Origin: Aldrovandia affinis
Taxonomy: Eukaryota > Chordata > Actinopteri > Notacanthiformes > Halosauridae
DNA: 64,000 nt
Direction: 5' to 3'
Assembly (NCBI GenBank): GCA_029706075.1
Contig: JAINUG010000047.1
Location: 1,434,675-1,498,674, forward strand
Shown: piece after piece, positions 43,601 through 64,000 of the stretch
Layout of the letters: each line of letters opens with the position of its first letter
How positions within the stretch are numbered: the stretch's first letter is position 1
The notes under the pieces: generated by a model
Told to the model about the DNA's origin: nothing
The model's database searches: none
Seen by the model: the letters and a program-made list of their open reading frames with translations, nothing else
Translations under genes and position numbers: made by a program

Positions 43601-45542
43601 AAGTCGAAAGTAAGCATTGCATTTAAAGTGGTGTATCCTGGAAGTTTGCTTTGTAATGGCTTGTTTTAGTTTGTCCACTCCACTATGGCTCTTGTGCACG
43701 CATTGGTTTATACAGCAACATTATATTCATATTGTAATCTAGCCTTATCAACTCTGGTCCTGGAGAGCCACAGGGTCTGCTGTTTTTTTCTAGTTAACTA
43801 AGTAGTTATTTGATCAATTAAAGTAGTTGATTGCACAGTTAACACACTTCACCTGATTTCTGGACCACTGCACTAATCTATAAAATGCTCAGGATAAGAT
43901 CATCTTTTTAGTGAATACATGGAAAATGCAATTGTAATATGTTGCAAATTATGTATGTAACAATAGAAAATAGGACTAGCTTTGTGCTGTGTCTTGTGTG
44001 CCCCCCCCGCCCTCCTCCCCACCAACCCATCCTGTGCTGCCCGCCCTCAGGCTCTAGTCTGGTACGGCAGTGTGCCGTGGTACCCCCCAGTGAGCCCAGC
44101 AGTGCCAAGAAGCCTGACATCATCGACCTCACTCTGGAGAGCTCCTCTGAGGAAGAGCAAGATGACGAAGATACCCCACTCAAGAAGCGGTGCCTGTATG
44201 TGGCGAAGACAGAGGAGATGCATGGGAAGGGGTTAGTTATAACGGGCTAGCCTTTTTGGTCTTTTTTAGTTTGTTTTGTGAGTGTAACAGTCTGGAATTT
44301 TAATGCACGATTCTCAATACTAACATGGCAGATGGTTAGGGTTAACCAAACCAAAATGGTTAAAAAAATAATCATTTTTTGTATTTCTTTTTTCTCCTGC
44401 TTTTTCATGTTTCTTTTTGTTCAGGGTTTTGACATATCAGCCACCAACGATGCGAATGCCAAATGTCCAAGCCTTGGACACGTCCTACCTAACGTCCTCA
44501 CTGGCCGACTATGCAGTTCCATTCCATCACTCGACTTTATCCGCAATTCCTGCAGACATGCAAAGTATGATCTTTTACGCTTTAGCTGTAATTTTGTTTG
44601 TATTCTTTCCTGTTGCATTTTACCGATGTCTTCACATTGTAAATAATGTCTTCTGAGCGAAAATAACTCTTTATGAAATACGTCATTTTGTAGAGGTAAT
44701 TCTTAAAATCTGTACATTCTGTACAACAGCAGTGATTCATCAGCTTGAAATGAGGCTGAAACCCATACCTTTAAATCAATTATCTTGATTATCAATCAAG
44801 CAATTCATTTGCTGGATAAAAAAATACCAATAGGTATAGCTTCCCAATTCTATTGTGATAGCAATTTTCAACAAATTCTACAAATTCTGATCTTGTGGAT
44901 AAATGTACTTTGTCTTCCGTACCCAAATTGAATATTGACTTCGTAAATATCCGTTAATCAGATCTGCAGATCAGGCAGTTAATGCTTATGAAAAAGCTTT
45001 GTGATTACTCGCCAATGGATTATTCAATTAATTGGCACACTTGTTAATTAAGCAAAATGAATGAAAATGGGTTGAGACCAATGGTCAGTTTAAAGGTAAG
45101 ATTTCAGCTTCCCATATTCCCAGCTCACCAGCTGCCATTGCGGTACAAACGTGCAATGTTGTCTGACCTGGTTTACATACCCGTACAATTTTGTTTTCTA
45201 GGTCTAGATTTGTTCTCGTTAATTCAAGGAGACCCCCAGGTGAGTAAAATACATTTCAGAATTGATAGCCTAATCACCTCTTTATTAGGCCCGGCACTTC
45301 ATGAAATGTTCTCTCCGTGAGGGACCACACCTTTCCCTTGTGTCCAGCAGCACTACCGCACACCCATGTTCCTGGACAACCTCTCTAGCCGTCTGCAGAG
45401 TGCCACCTCTAGTGGGAGCCTCATGTCCCCCTCGAGTCAGTACGATGGCCCTGCCCACAGCACCAGCTCCTCCCACAGCGAGACTGACGTCATCACAGGA
45501 GGATGTGGGACCAGCATTAATGACATCATCTCCCTGGATTAA
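37684..45542 (+). CDS. pias2: pias2, SUMO E3 ligase (protein inhibitor of activated STAT 2)
   Basis: Fourteen coding exons: 37684-37707, 39564-40035, 40737-40821, 40910-40960, 41240-41330, 41842-41976, 42567-42672, 42987-43060, 43179-43339, 43476-43609, 44051-44231, 44425-44564, 45202-45239, 45348-45542. They total 1887 nt, about 628 aa (human PIAS2 is about 620). Phases agree throughout. Exon 1 gives MADFEELR and exon 2 the SAP domain ([20 protein letters not shown]). Exons 3-7 carry the PINIT region and exons 8-9 the SP-RING ([25 protein letters not shown]). Exon 11 has the SUMO-interacting motif [14 protein letters not shown], and the protein ends NDIISLD. PIAS2 stimulates Ubc9-dependent SUMOylation in the nucleus and modulates transcription factors. 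PIAS1/3/4 fit less well: the [14 protein letters not shown] start and YRRRYPR are PIAS2-like. All key Cys/His residues are present. Confidence 0.95.
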
Positions 45543-45890
45543 ATCATGTCCCGGATTCTCCACATCTCATACGGCTGTATGAATAACTGCAATATGTATC
45601 AGAACTGATCTGTGCTTTTACCTCACAGTGGTAAAAGATTGTTATTTTTTATTGTAATAATAATTATTGTACACATTGCCTTTGGTTGGATGATGTGAAA
45701 TTTCCAGCAATCAGTTAAAGGACTGACTGTTGAATGTCGCACAGTCTGGTAAATGTATATTGTTTGGATAGCTGGTTCTCAGAATGTGTGATACAAGCAC
45801 TGGGGAGGCAGCTCAACATTGTTATAATATTAACCAATTAACGTGGTGCAAGTTTGGTTTCTTTTGTTCAGGCCGAGTCTGTTATATAGC

Positions 45891-46158
45891 AATAAAATGA
45901 GCTTTCCAGACATATGTCGCACACATATGTTGGAAGTTTATCAAGAATGAGAAGGGCCTATTTGCCTCTGTAATCCTCTGAAAGTAAAGGCTGTTGGTTA
46001 TCTGGATTGCACCAGCAGTTCAGCTCTTTGCACTTATGGTTTCTTTGTCTGCAATGGATTAGGTCACTGCATTATATTTTACTTTTTAAATATGTGTCAA
46101 CCATTCATTTTATAAAGGGACTTTGAGGACTTACTTGTATTTCCTCTGTTGGAATAAA
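45891..46158 (+). terminator. poly(A) signals of pias2
   Basis: AATAAA occurs at 45891-45896 and at 46153-46158. The second is followed within 30 bp by a GT-rich stretch (GATGGTTGTGTGGTGAC) and T-run, the usual downstream element, so it is the better main cleavage site. This gives a 3' UTR of about 630 nt. Confidence 0.6.
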
Positions 46159-46705
46159 TGTTTTCCCAATTAATGAAGATGGTTGTGTGGTGACATTTTT
46201 TTCAGCTACTGCAATCAATCATGTATACATTCCATGTGCACCTACAGGTGCAGTGATATAGTACTGCTCTTGACTGATGACTTGGATGATAATAGACTGC
46301 TAAAATTCAGCTGTTATGTATTTTAGACCTGTGCCACCTCACACTCCATATGCTGTAGCATAATTTTAATATGTTGTAAATGTTCATCTTTTAATATAAA
46401 TTCCATTGTCTTGCAGGTGTAAAGGGAAATTGGCTCATATAAAAGTACAAGGGTTAACACATGGGTTTATTTATGGAATAGTCTTGTGTAAAGTAAGGCC
46501 TTTGTTATAAAACAAAGAACATCAGGTTTGTGTGGGTAAACTTCCATGTCGGTATTTGGAGCATTCCAGCTACTGATGGCATAGTTAAAAAATATCTATG
46601 AATGCAACAGCATACCAAGTTAACATTTGATCATCTTGAAGAAAAAACAAGCCCAAAGGCAGGGATGTTTCATTGTAAACACCCACACAAGATAGGTTGC
46701 TCATT

Positions 46706-46711
46706 TTTATT
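46706..46711 (-). terminator. candidate poly(A) signal of eef2
   Basis: TTTATT on plus is AATAAA on minus, about 190 nt past the eef2 stop. Other AATAAA words lie further on (near 46467), so the used site is not certain. With pias2 ending near 46180 the two 3' ends lie close but need not overlap. Confidence 0.45.
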
Positions 46712-46901
46712 TGACAAGGTGATTGTCAGAATGAGTGTTTTAATTAAGCTGTAGCCTGGAGCCTTTTTTTCTTTTTACTGTATTGCTTTATCCCTTCATG
46801 ATGTTTCAGCTTTTGTTACTTTGCAGTGTCATTAGTTTTTTATATTTTAATTGAAGTGCTACAATGCTGGCATGGCAGGCTGTGTGAAAGTGTCCGGGTG
46901 A

Positions 46902-55559
<8,658 letters not shown>

Positions 55560-57123
55560 TTTGATGATTAACTCCCCAATTTGAGACTGGGCCTTTGGTT
55601 GCAGATACCGAACGGGTTGCACCTCTCCGCTGGAGGACTTCGGGGAAAAGAGGGAGAATATGACGTAGAATCTTAGTTTATGCTGCGGCACCCCGTACAG
55701 TGAAAGTCATGTGGGAAAAGTCATATGGACCCAGCTGACCCAGATATCCGAACGATAAACTTACCCGGTCCGATTAAAATGTACGCAGGGTTGCCTCTCT
55801 GTGGGAATCGACGCGCAGGTCCAGATTAGTTTGTAGATCAGACGTATCGTTTTGAGCTAGAGGGGCCTCTAGATTCTGACACGTACTTTTAGGTGTAATG
55901 AACTTTTGACATGTTATTAACTATATATGCATGATCACATACATACATACATAGGTTACATATGGGGGATAATACAAGGTAGAATAGTGATCACAGAAAA
56001 AAGATAAGACAGTGAGGATATTACGACATGCAACACAAGTGTAAACAATAATGTGAGAAAGAAAGAGAAAAAGATTGCTTTAAAAACATTGTGTTATATC
56101 CGTTATGATTAGATAGTATACTGATATCCTGGCCCATGTCCCAGCGGCTTTTTGTAAAAAAAGCGCACTTGCCATTGATTGGCTGAGGTGCCAAGTGAGT
56201 GTGCTTGTCAAACTTTGGTTCCGTCAGCGATCAAGACAACTGAAATAAAATGTTATTCAGATGTTCTCAATATCTTCCATTTCATACATTCAAGAACAGC
56301 ACATCAACAGTATAACCGCTGGAGCTACGCTATATAATACGCTATATAATATTACGTATATTTCAAATGCAGAATGGCAGACATATCAACTAAGTCGTAA
56401 AATGTGTTTCTTTGGTCAGCACGATGTTTTTAAATCATGGTGATAAAATTGACCTCATACGTCGAGTGTGTATTTATTTCCCCTGAATCAATGAAACTGT
56501 ACTGTACTGTTCCACTCAACGTTTTAGCACGCGAAACTCAACGATGGAATCTGGGCCGCATAACAATTTTTTTTATTGCCTACTAAGAGATAAACAATTT
56601 CCCAAGCGAGCAAAATATTCGTTTTGTAATAAATGTCCTTTTACATTTTTTGGAAACAATGTTTCCTTGGCGTGAAAATAACAGTTGCAGGGTTTTGTTT
56701 TTAACATTAAAACAAAGTACGTACACGAGAAGTAATAATATATGAGTACTTCCCATACTGAGTTTGCGTGCAGGGATGTCTCTGATTGGTGGAAAAAAGG
56801 TCGGAGTTCCTGGAGCCATTTATCACAACGAATCATATGACATAGAGAAGGCGGGTTTTTACAGCTACAGTAATTTGCAGTTTCAAACATCCACATCTAA
56901 CAATGCGTTGAGCAGTTTAATTTCAGTAATATCAAACTAGCCAGATTATCTAGCCAGTTTTCTGTGTCATTTGGGAAGTTATCTATGATAGTCTTGTTGT
57001 AGTTAATTCAGTGCACACTTGGTGGCTAAACTTAGTTACACTGGATAATAGAGTTGTCCTTTCATCAAGGTTTCCTTGGTCATTGTAGTTAGCTAGGGTG
57101 AGCTAGCTACATTTACACATGCC
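55560..57123. promoter_or_regulatory. head-to-head intergenic region of eef2 and fancg
   Basis: This 1.56-kb interval separates the two divergent start codons and has no other gene. On minus, a pyrimidine run CTCCCTCTTTTCCCC lies at about 55656-55642, about 85-100 bp before the eef2 ATG, with a CRE-like TACGTCAT just upstream. eEF2 mRNA is a classic 5' TOP transcript, so this is the likely eef2 start. CCAAT boxes (TGATTGG) occur near 56178 and 56781. No TATA box for fancg is clear. Confidence 0.55.
55642..55656 (-). promoter_or_regulatory. candidate 5' TOP tract / eef2 transcription start
   Basis: The minus strand reads CTCCCTCTTTTCCCC, an uninterrupted 15-base pyrimidine tract with C at its start. 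TOP mRNAs begin with such a tract and are translationally controlled through mTORC1-LARP1. The tract's position upstream of the ATG-only first exon fits. The exact cap site is inferred. Confidence 0.5.
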
Positions 57124-60100
57124 ATGCATCAGGGAATTCGCCGTAGTAATTGCTTGGACATTTGGACTGTGGAGAACAATGATATTATCAAAAAGTGGAA
57201 GGTATTACTAACTCTTCAGCGAGCTAGCTATATATATACATAGCTATGGTTCATTCAATTAACAGTTTTCCATATTGTAGTTTGTGCTTTTGCTAATAGC
57301 TAATGTTGCCTAATTTGATCATTATTTAGCTTTCTGAAAGAATCCAAGAAGTAACGTTACGACGACATGACACACGTAAACGTTACTACTCAGAAATCCT
57401 CAGGCTACTTCAGAAAATACAAGGTAAGACACGTGTCTGTCACCTAGCTTGCTAATTCTGCAAAATAATATTATTGCTAGCAGTTTTACTATTGGCTGTA
57501 ATTACATTTCCTTTACCTCAGGTGTCCCCTCTGTCCCTGCTGGCATCCTGCTTGAGCTGACTGTCCTTTACAACACTTTGCTGTTCGCAATTAGTGTTTC
57601 AGAGTTCACAGAAACTGGAGTGCTCCTTACCCAGGGCATTGTTAGAGGTAGGAGAAACCCAATAACTTTCAATTGTTTAAATTGTACTCCTGTTTTCCTC
57701 AGACGAACAGTAATCTGCCTAAGTAAGGTGTCATTCCTTATCTTGTCAGGCCCATCCCTGAGGTAGAGGTTTCTGTGTTGTGAGGTGATGTCTTGCTTTA
57801 TGGTCTTTCCTTAAGCACTTGAATCCCTGGGTTGCCAGGCCCCCAGCTCTAAACCTATAGTTCTGTGGCACACCGCACTGCAAACCTTCACTGACACAGA
57901 CCATCTGACCCATCTCCACCAGCTGCTCTGTGCACAGTGGGCCCTGTGGCTCTGTACTGGTCAGCTGGAGAACTTCCTGGACCTTCTGTCTGATGCTCAG
58001 GTATGTGTGCAGAAAATCCACTTACATTTACTTAAACCAGTTTTCTTTGATTCAGTCAGGTATTACATAACATAATGTATATGAGCACTGCACTACTGTC
58101 TGTATGCAGTATGCAGTCAAGTTGCTAGGGGTTAAAAATGTCTAATAAAAGATGGCAGTTGTAGGGTTTTCTAAGAGGCCTCATTGTAGGGTTATGCAAC
58201 TGTTTTGATGAATGGCCATGCAGAATAGCAAAAGCAAACCATTGTTTCTATTTCTGTACAATGAGTTGGGTGGTGATATCACCCCGGGACAGTTTAGATA
58301 AGAGCTTGATTATTCCCTTTCCAGAGGACCTGGATTTTTGAACCATGGGCTATTGTCTCTTGCCAGTTTCCCATGTGTTTGAAGAGTTTACTGGTTGGCA
58401 GTTTTTCTTGTTTGCTGATATTGTACTTCCAAGCGATTCTTGACTCAATCAAATCAAAGTTTGACTTTACAGAGTGACCTCTATTGAAACCACAATTGTG
58501 TCATGTCTTGAGGATTGGAATGTTGTATTCAAGATTTGACACCAGGTTGTTGTAGACATCAGTATTATAAAAAACCTTTTGCCATAAAAAAATACATTAA
58601 ATACCTTTAGACCACTTGGATTTAATTCCAGCCTTTGTGATGCAAAATATTCCGGAAATTGGGTCAGAAAACAATGGGCCTTTCACAAAATCTATGGACC
58701 TAAATCAGTAGTGGAATTATAGCTTGCTTGGTATATCAAGACATGTAAACAGGGATGATTTAGCAACAAAAACAAAATCGTTTAGACTCCCTCTAACCAG
58801 AAAATAAAATAAATGTCCCGTCTATTCTAACCTGTGTATATTGGCCTTCTGTGTTTTCAATTAAATATAGGCTACAACATGGAATTTTTAACTTCAAGCA
58901 CCTGATACATTTTTAGTGCTATTTATTAGACTTATTCATCCCGTAACACCTAATTCTTGTAGTAGTTTAGTGAAGTGTGGAATAAATGGATTCAACACCA
59001 GTATCAATAGTCCAATATGCTTATCTATCACTAGTAGCTGTATGCACCATGTAAGCCTTGTCTCACAGCACTAAGCTATCTACATTCCTACATGAGGAGA
59101 TTTTTAGGAACATAAAGGTGCTGTTGCATTACCTTTGAGAGTTAGATATAATTAGAGGTAATGGTCACCCTGGTGCTGTTGCATTACCTTTGAGAGTTAG
59201 ATATAATTAGAGGTAATGTGTCACCCTGGTGTTATCCATCAATGCTCTATCAACCTTGACCCCACTACTGTAAAGTCTACATATCCGATGTCATACATAT
59301 GCATGTAATAACCAAGTCTTAAAGGGGCATTTCATAAAGCTGACTGTTACACTCTTCAATCACATGTTTCTAAGGTTCCAGGTTTACAATAGTGGAAATC
59401 AAATTTTATTTTATTTATTCTTTTTTTTTGGCTGGGTGGGCCAAAATTCTAGGTGTCAATTGGTATTATGGCGCAAAGGGCTCCATCAGCTGTAAAATCC
59501 AGTTTCGCTGTTTGAACTAACAACTGTTATATGCGAAATCCTGGCTCCCGTGGGCAGGATGCTCTCTCGAGTCGCTTGGCTGACTGCAGGTTTTATAAGC
59601 TGCTTCTCAGTGATACTGAGTGGGAGCCTTCCTGGGAAAATTCTGTGTGGCCTTTGACAGCACTACTGATGATTGTCCTCGATTGTGTTCTAACTATGTC
59701 ACACGCTAGTTATCTTTGGAGTCGTGACTCGTGGCTTAGATAACTTTCAGTGGTGAAATTGTGATCATGGCCTATGTACCATATACACCGCTCATAGACT
59801 GGCATGTTGCAACCAAGGCATTCATCCACATAGGGCTTACAGCTTTATAATTATCACTATGTGTACAAAGGCCATAATAAATGAATATAGAATATAGAAT
59901 GAATGGAAGATATAGCCAAGTACTTTATTGTATCCATTTTGGAGAAGTAATTGGTCATTTGTATGCGCATACCTTAGGGTCTCCTTTGTTGCATTTTGGC
60001 TAGTTCTACCTTATCTTCTGCCTTTCAGGAAGAGGCGACATCACCGTCAGGAGATCTGCTTGCTGTAATTAGAGACGTTGGATTTTACATTGAGGAGAAC

Positions 60101-63100
60101 CCCACCCTATCAGTCGCCATGGCACCCAGGGAGTTAAAGGAGCTCGCACATATCTGCACTGTCACCACAAAGGGTCAGCAGCTTTAATGCTGGTCAAGGG
60201 GGAAATTAAGCGTACTTATCCTCTGTTTATAAAATCAGACTTGATTTTCTTAGACCGCAAAATAAATAAGGAAATAAAACCATAATATATTGCACCAGGA
60301 CCAAATATTTATTCTCATAAAATGCATCTATTGCTATGAAATATTTAGACATTGGTTAGATAATTTGTTACATCCTGTTTCATCTCATGATAGCTGGAAA
60401 ATATGGTGCATGCTGGGACTTTGTAATGAATGCCCATTGACAAACCCATTCTCAATTGTCCTTGGCTTTCAGGTATAAGAAGGATGGAGGAGGGGAAAGA
60501 CTCAGAGGCCCTTCTGGCTTTTCAGGAGGCTGTGTCACAGCCTGCTCCCAGGACTCTCCTGGCTCAGCTCCACACCCTGACTGGAATCTGTTTAGCCAAG
60601 CTGGTGAGGATTGTCCTTTTGGCATTGTAGCTGAGAGCATACCGTTCATTGTCAGCTGTTTGGTTGCTGTCTTTTTCCACTTTGGCAGTATCCATAGGTC
60701 TCCAATGTGAACTGATCCACTGTGCTAATAGTGTGGTAAGCTATTCCATGACACTTATGTGCGACTTTGTTATAAATTTGTTGCCAATGACACTTTGGTA
60801 AACTGCCAGAGGTTAAAAAAAAAAGGTTACCAAAAACTGAAAAATAATGTCAATTTCAGAGTTATAAAAAAAGGCCCTTTTCAGGGAACAAGTAATGGGT
60901 TAACGTAGGTTAACAGTCACTCTGCAAGTCGCCGACTCTGGATCCAGCAAAAGAGCTCCAGACCATCACGCTTCCTCCTCCATGTTTGACAGTTTTTGTC
61001 ACACACTGAGGAACCATCCTTTCGCCTACTCGACGGCATACAAAAACCTTTCAAAATTTCAATATTTCAAATTTTGATTAATCGGTCCATAAGACCTTCT
61101 TCCAGTCTTCAGTAGTCCACAGACGGTGCTTCATGGCCCAGGCAAGCCTCTTTTTCTTATTTTGCCATCTTAGCAATGGCTTTCTTACTGCCACTCGACC
61201 TGTCAAACCTGCAGTTCAAAGTCTTCTCTTCACAGTTGAAACTGAGACCAGTGTTAAGCTGTGCTTGAAGCTGTTGTCCTGTGAGCCGCCTATCACGCAA
61301 GCTGTTGACTCTCAGAAACTTGTCTTCTGCATTTGTTGTGGCTTTGGGTCTGCCAGACCTCTTCCTGTCAGAGTTTCCTCCAGTTTCCAAGTGCCTTTTG
61401 ATGGTGTAGGATACTACTCACTGCCAAATAATTGACATTATTTTTGGTAACCTAAACTTAAATTAAAAAAAAAAAAAAAACTCTGGCAGTTTACCTTACG
61501 CTTACCTTTGTACCATTTCAAGTTATTCACTGAACTTGAACTGCTTAAATTCCAGTAAAAAATGGAAAATGGGGGTGTTCTATAACTTTTGACCGGTAGT
61601 GTAAATCCAGGGTCTATTTTCTGTGTCAGTGCTAATTACATGGATATACAGCTTCGAGATTTTTCCCATCGAAAAACACTAATAAAATGGTGAGCTACAA
61701 GCATGTTTATCTGGCCAGAAATATGATTGAGGTGTTTATGCCGGTGTTTAAATAATAAGCCTCAGGGTTGCGAGTCCTGTTGATTGATATGTGTAGTGTT
61801 TTCTTTTCTCAGGGCCGGCCTCAGAGTGCCATACAGTGCTACAGGAAGGCCATGGAGGTGGATTTTAGCTGCCAGAGTTCGCTTTATCAGAGCTCACTGT
61901 TGTTCAGGCAACAGGGGAATGTCCAGGCTGAAATGGAGGCCCTTGGTCTTCTTCACGCAGTGAGTGACCCCCGAAGCTCTTCTGTGCTCCACTTAGGCAC
62001 TGGTATGTTTGCTGCTCTCCTTTAAAGCCATTTTATTTCAATCAATAAGCACTTTCCACAAAGGAACAAGGTGAGATTAATCAACATCGCATTGGAAATT
62101 ACTCTGACATCAGGCTTTTAGGAAAAACGGCTGTACCTACCCCTGGTGCTGCAGACACTTGTGTAAGGAAAACAATGGAGGAGCGTGACTGTTTTGTCTG
62201 CTTCTGCTCAGGTTGTGACCTCGCCTGTCTGCAGACAGGCCTCCAGCAGCCAGGCTCCACTGCTCTCAGCAGATTCACTGCTCCAAAGCCAAGCCTTCTC
62301 CTGCATCCTCGCTACACCCTCCCCACCAGTAGTCCAACACGCCCTGGCACAGCAGTGCCTGAATAGTGAAAGGTAACTGTCTGAAGGTAGATTTGAAGCT
62401 CACCCCATTTGGACCTGCTCAGCCAGTTCTCATTCATTTTTCATTTTTTTTGGCCGGGGAGGGGCTTGGTAAAGGGTTAACTCTTTGAAGTAATTAAAGT
62501 TCACAGGTACAGCTCACACATACAAATATAATGTATTTCCTGTAGAATACCAGAAGCTGTAGAACACTACCTTGACCTGTTGGCTTCCTTGCAGGCAGAT
62601 GGTAAACCTCTGGTATGTTCTGAGTTTTTATTTGATGTATTTCTTGTATTTTATGTATAACTTTATACATTTATTTAAGAAGTGCATGTAAAGCGAATGC
62701 TAGTTTTATCAATAATTCATTGAAGTTTCCATTGATGACCCATCTTTAGTAGTCATATAATGTAATATTTGTTTGTAGATGTAAAGTGCATAAAAGAGTA
62801 CTACACTTAGACTTGTGCATTCACAAACAAGCTCTCTCTCGGACTAAATTGATTGATCATCAAGTCACATGTTAATCAATACATCTCAGATGAATATGAG
62901 TGGCAGCCCAGCTCTTCCCAGAATTCCTGAAATCTACCTTGAGGCGGCATTCGTCATGCTGAAGGCCAAGAGATACTGCGATGCTGTAGCAATCTGCGAA
63001 GAAGTTGTCAATAAGACTGTAGACCTTGTTCCAGAGAGGCTAGAGTTGGGAATACCCATTGAAGAAGACCAGCGGCCTGGCTCAACAACAATGCCAGCTA

Positions 63101-63606
63101 CTGTCTCAGGGAGGAATAAAGAGATTATGGAGCAGAGACTGAATTATGTGCTATGGGCTGGAGCATCCTACCTCCTACAGGGCCAGGCCTATGGCTACAT
63201 GAAGGACAATACAGAGGCTGTAACCAGTTTGACCAGGTACGAAGCCTCTCCATTATTGAAATTCCTGTGTGTTGTAATTGTTTCTAGGGTAGTTTCTTAT
63301 TGTATAGTTTTGTCAATGGGCAAAAATCTGTGAATAGAGAGACATCTTGTTTTCTCATTTAATAGTTCTATTATGTGTAGAAATGTTCTGTAATGCACCA
63401 GCTTAAAAAAAATCCAAGCAGGCTTGTGAATGCATGTTTATAATGTTTAAACGGTATTGCAGTTGTTCTTTTCAAGGTAAATTTAAAGCATTGCATTTTG
63501 TGTGGTAGGTAAGCAGCAGTAGCTTTCCATTGTTTTCCTGCTTTAATGATTTTCTTTCATTTTAGATCAATAAATCTGCTTGTAAAGGTGCACATTAAAC
63601 ATAAAG
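57124..63606 (+). CDS. fancg: fancg, Fanconi anaemia group G protein, 3' end outside the window
   Basis: Eleven exons: 57124-57201, 57330-57423, 57522-57647, 57816-58000, 60029-60173, 60473-60603, 61813-61959, 62212-62372, 62546-62612, 62890-63236, 63566-63606; phases agree. They encode about 507 aa of a protein that is 622 aa in human, so roughly the last 110-130 residues are missing. Matches to FANCG in order: CLDIWTVEN near the N-terminus, GILLELTVLYNTLLFA, the TPR unit around LLAFQEAVSQPAPRTLLAQL, GRPQSAIQCYRKAMEV, EAVEHYLDLLA, IYLEAAFVMLKAKRYCDA and LLQGQAYGYM. FANCG is a TPR scaffold of the nuclear FA core complex, which binds FANCA and supports FANCD2/FANCI monoubiquitination in crosslink repair. 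The start is the ATG giving MHQGIRRSNCLDIW; an upstream ATG at 57119 is in another frame. Confidence 0.92.
59117..59228 (+). repeat. 55-bp tandem duplication in a fancg intron
   Basis: The unit starting GGTGCTGTTGCATTACC is repeated once, at 59117 and 59172; the second copy has two extra bases (TG) before TCACCCT. The copies are otherwise identical by eye, indicating a recent duplication in intron 4. No function is suggested. Confidence 0.9.
60798..61602 (-). mobile_element. Tc1-like transposon remnant in a fancg intron
   Basis: The minus strand encodes a Tc1 transposase N-terminus (KRSGRPKATTNAEDKFLRV, RDRRLTGQQLQAQLNTG), then a decayed continuation toward 61080. The outer end on the 61602 side has the fish Tc1 terminus CACTACCGGTCAAAAGTT (minus reading) next to TA. 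Inverted arms GGTAAACTGCCAGAG and CTCTGGCAGTTTACC flank the core at about 60798-60813 and 61482-61497. The outer arm at the low-coordinate end is missing. The piece is inactive. Confidence 0.8.
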
Positions 63607-63699
63607 GTAAGAATGTATAGAACAGGGCAAAACACTTACTCCAGAGCACTGCCTGATTGATCTGTTTGGTATATGCTGCTCACACCCACGTTTAGTTTG

Positions 63700-64000
63700 G
63701 CTTGTACATTTGTGAGTGCATTACATAAATGCACTGTAAGTGCAAAATGCACTTGCGATCTTCCGCAAGAGACTCAAAACCCACCTCTTCAGACTCCACT
63801 ACCACTGAACTCTGTCCATCTAGCTAAATTGTCTTCACCACTGTTTACTTGTTCAACACTATACTTTCACTAACCTTTTCCTTCCCGGTGTTACAGGTAT
63901 GGTACACAGATGCCTGCAATGATGTCTATTGCTGTATTCCTGCACTGATCTTGTGCACTAACTATGATTGTTCCTACCATGTATTAATGCACATCTTGTA
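63700..64000 (+). repeat. LINE 3' end fragment (L2-like), runs off the window
   Basis: A frame near 63757-63810 reads IFRKRLKTHLFRLHYH followed by a stop, the usual C-terminus of fish L2/CR1-type LINEs (compare FKSRLKTYLF near 12680). The remainder looks like LINE 3' UTR. It lies in the fancg intron after exon 11. Confidence 0.5.

Overview
The window is from a vertebrate nuclear genome, almost certainly a ray-finned fish. It has intron-split genes with GT-AG junctions, teleost-type tRNA-derived SINEs, Tc1 and Tigger DNA transposons, chromodomain and Gmr1-like Ty3/gypsy elements, L2/CR1-like LINEs and a retrovirus-like element. Nothing bacterial or viral in the free-living sense was seen. The species cannot be named from the sequence alone.

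Layout. Bases 1-37,000 are gene-poor and transposon-rich: a SINE (2492-2860), a MITE (4530-4897), a nearly complete Ty3/gypsy chromovirus (5656-11189, minus, 5-bp target duplication AATAC), and two LINE reverse-transcriptase fragments. The second LINE is split by a Gmr1-like gypsy element (13871-21171, minus, duplication CAGTG). That element was itself invaded by a MADF/BESS-carrying DNA element (15349-17836) and by a solo retroviral LTR (18002-18461, duplication CTGC). Next come an LTR fragment (21694-about 22612), a decayed endogenous retrovirus (23100-31485) with a tRNA-Trp primer site, and a Tigger transposon (31867-36997). The Tigger transposase is split by a 2602-bp repeat-rich insertion with TG...CA ends and duplication AGTTC.

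Bases 37,684-64,000 hold three conserved genes. pias2 (SUMO E3 ligase, plus, 14 coding exons, complete, about 628 aa) is tail-to-tail with eef2 (translation elongation factor 2, minus, 15 coding exons, complete, about 860 aa). eef2 is head-to-head with fancg (Fanconi anaemia group G TPR protein, plus; 11 exons in the window, 3' end outside). About 1.36 kb separates the pias2 and eef2 stop codons, and about 1.56 kb separates the eef2 and fancg start codons, so that interval probably holds both promoters. The three proteins act in unrelated processes (SUMOylation, translation, interstrand-crosslink repair); they are neighbours by synteny, not a pathway.

Most notable observations: the protease-integrase-RT-RNase H order with a SCAN-like capsid in the Gmr1-like element; a self-priming signature in the gypsy chromovirus; a run of eight hairpins in the retroviral leader; the 2.6-kb repeat-built insertion in Tigger; CTCF-like motifs inside two mobile elements; and a DNA element with telomere-like terminal repeats. 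Exon boundaries were read by eye from splice sites and remembered family sequences; no alignment was run.
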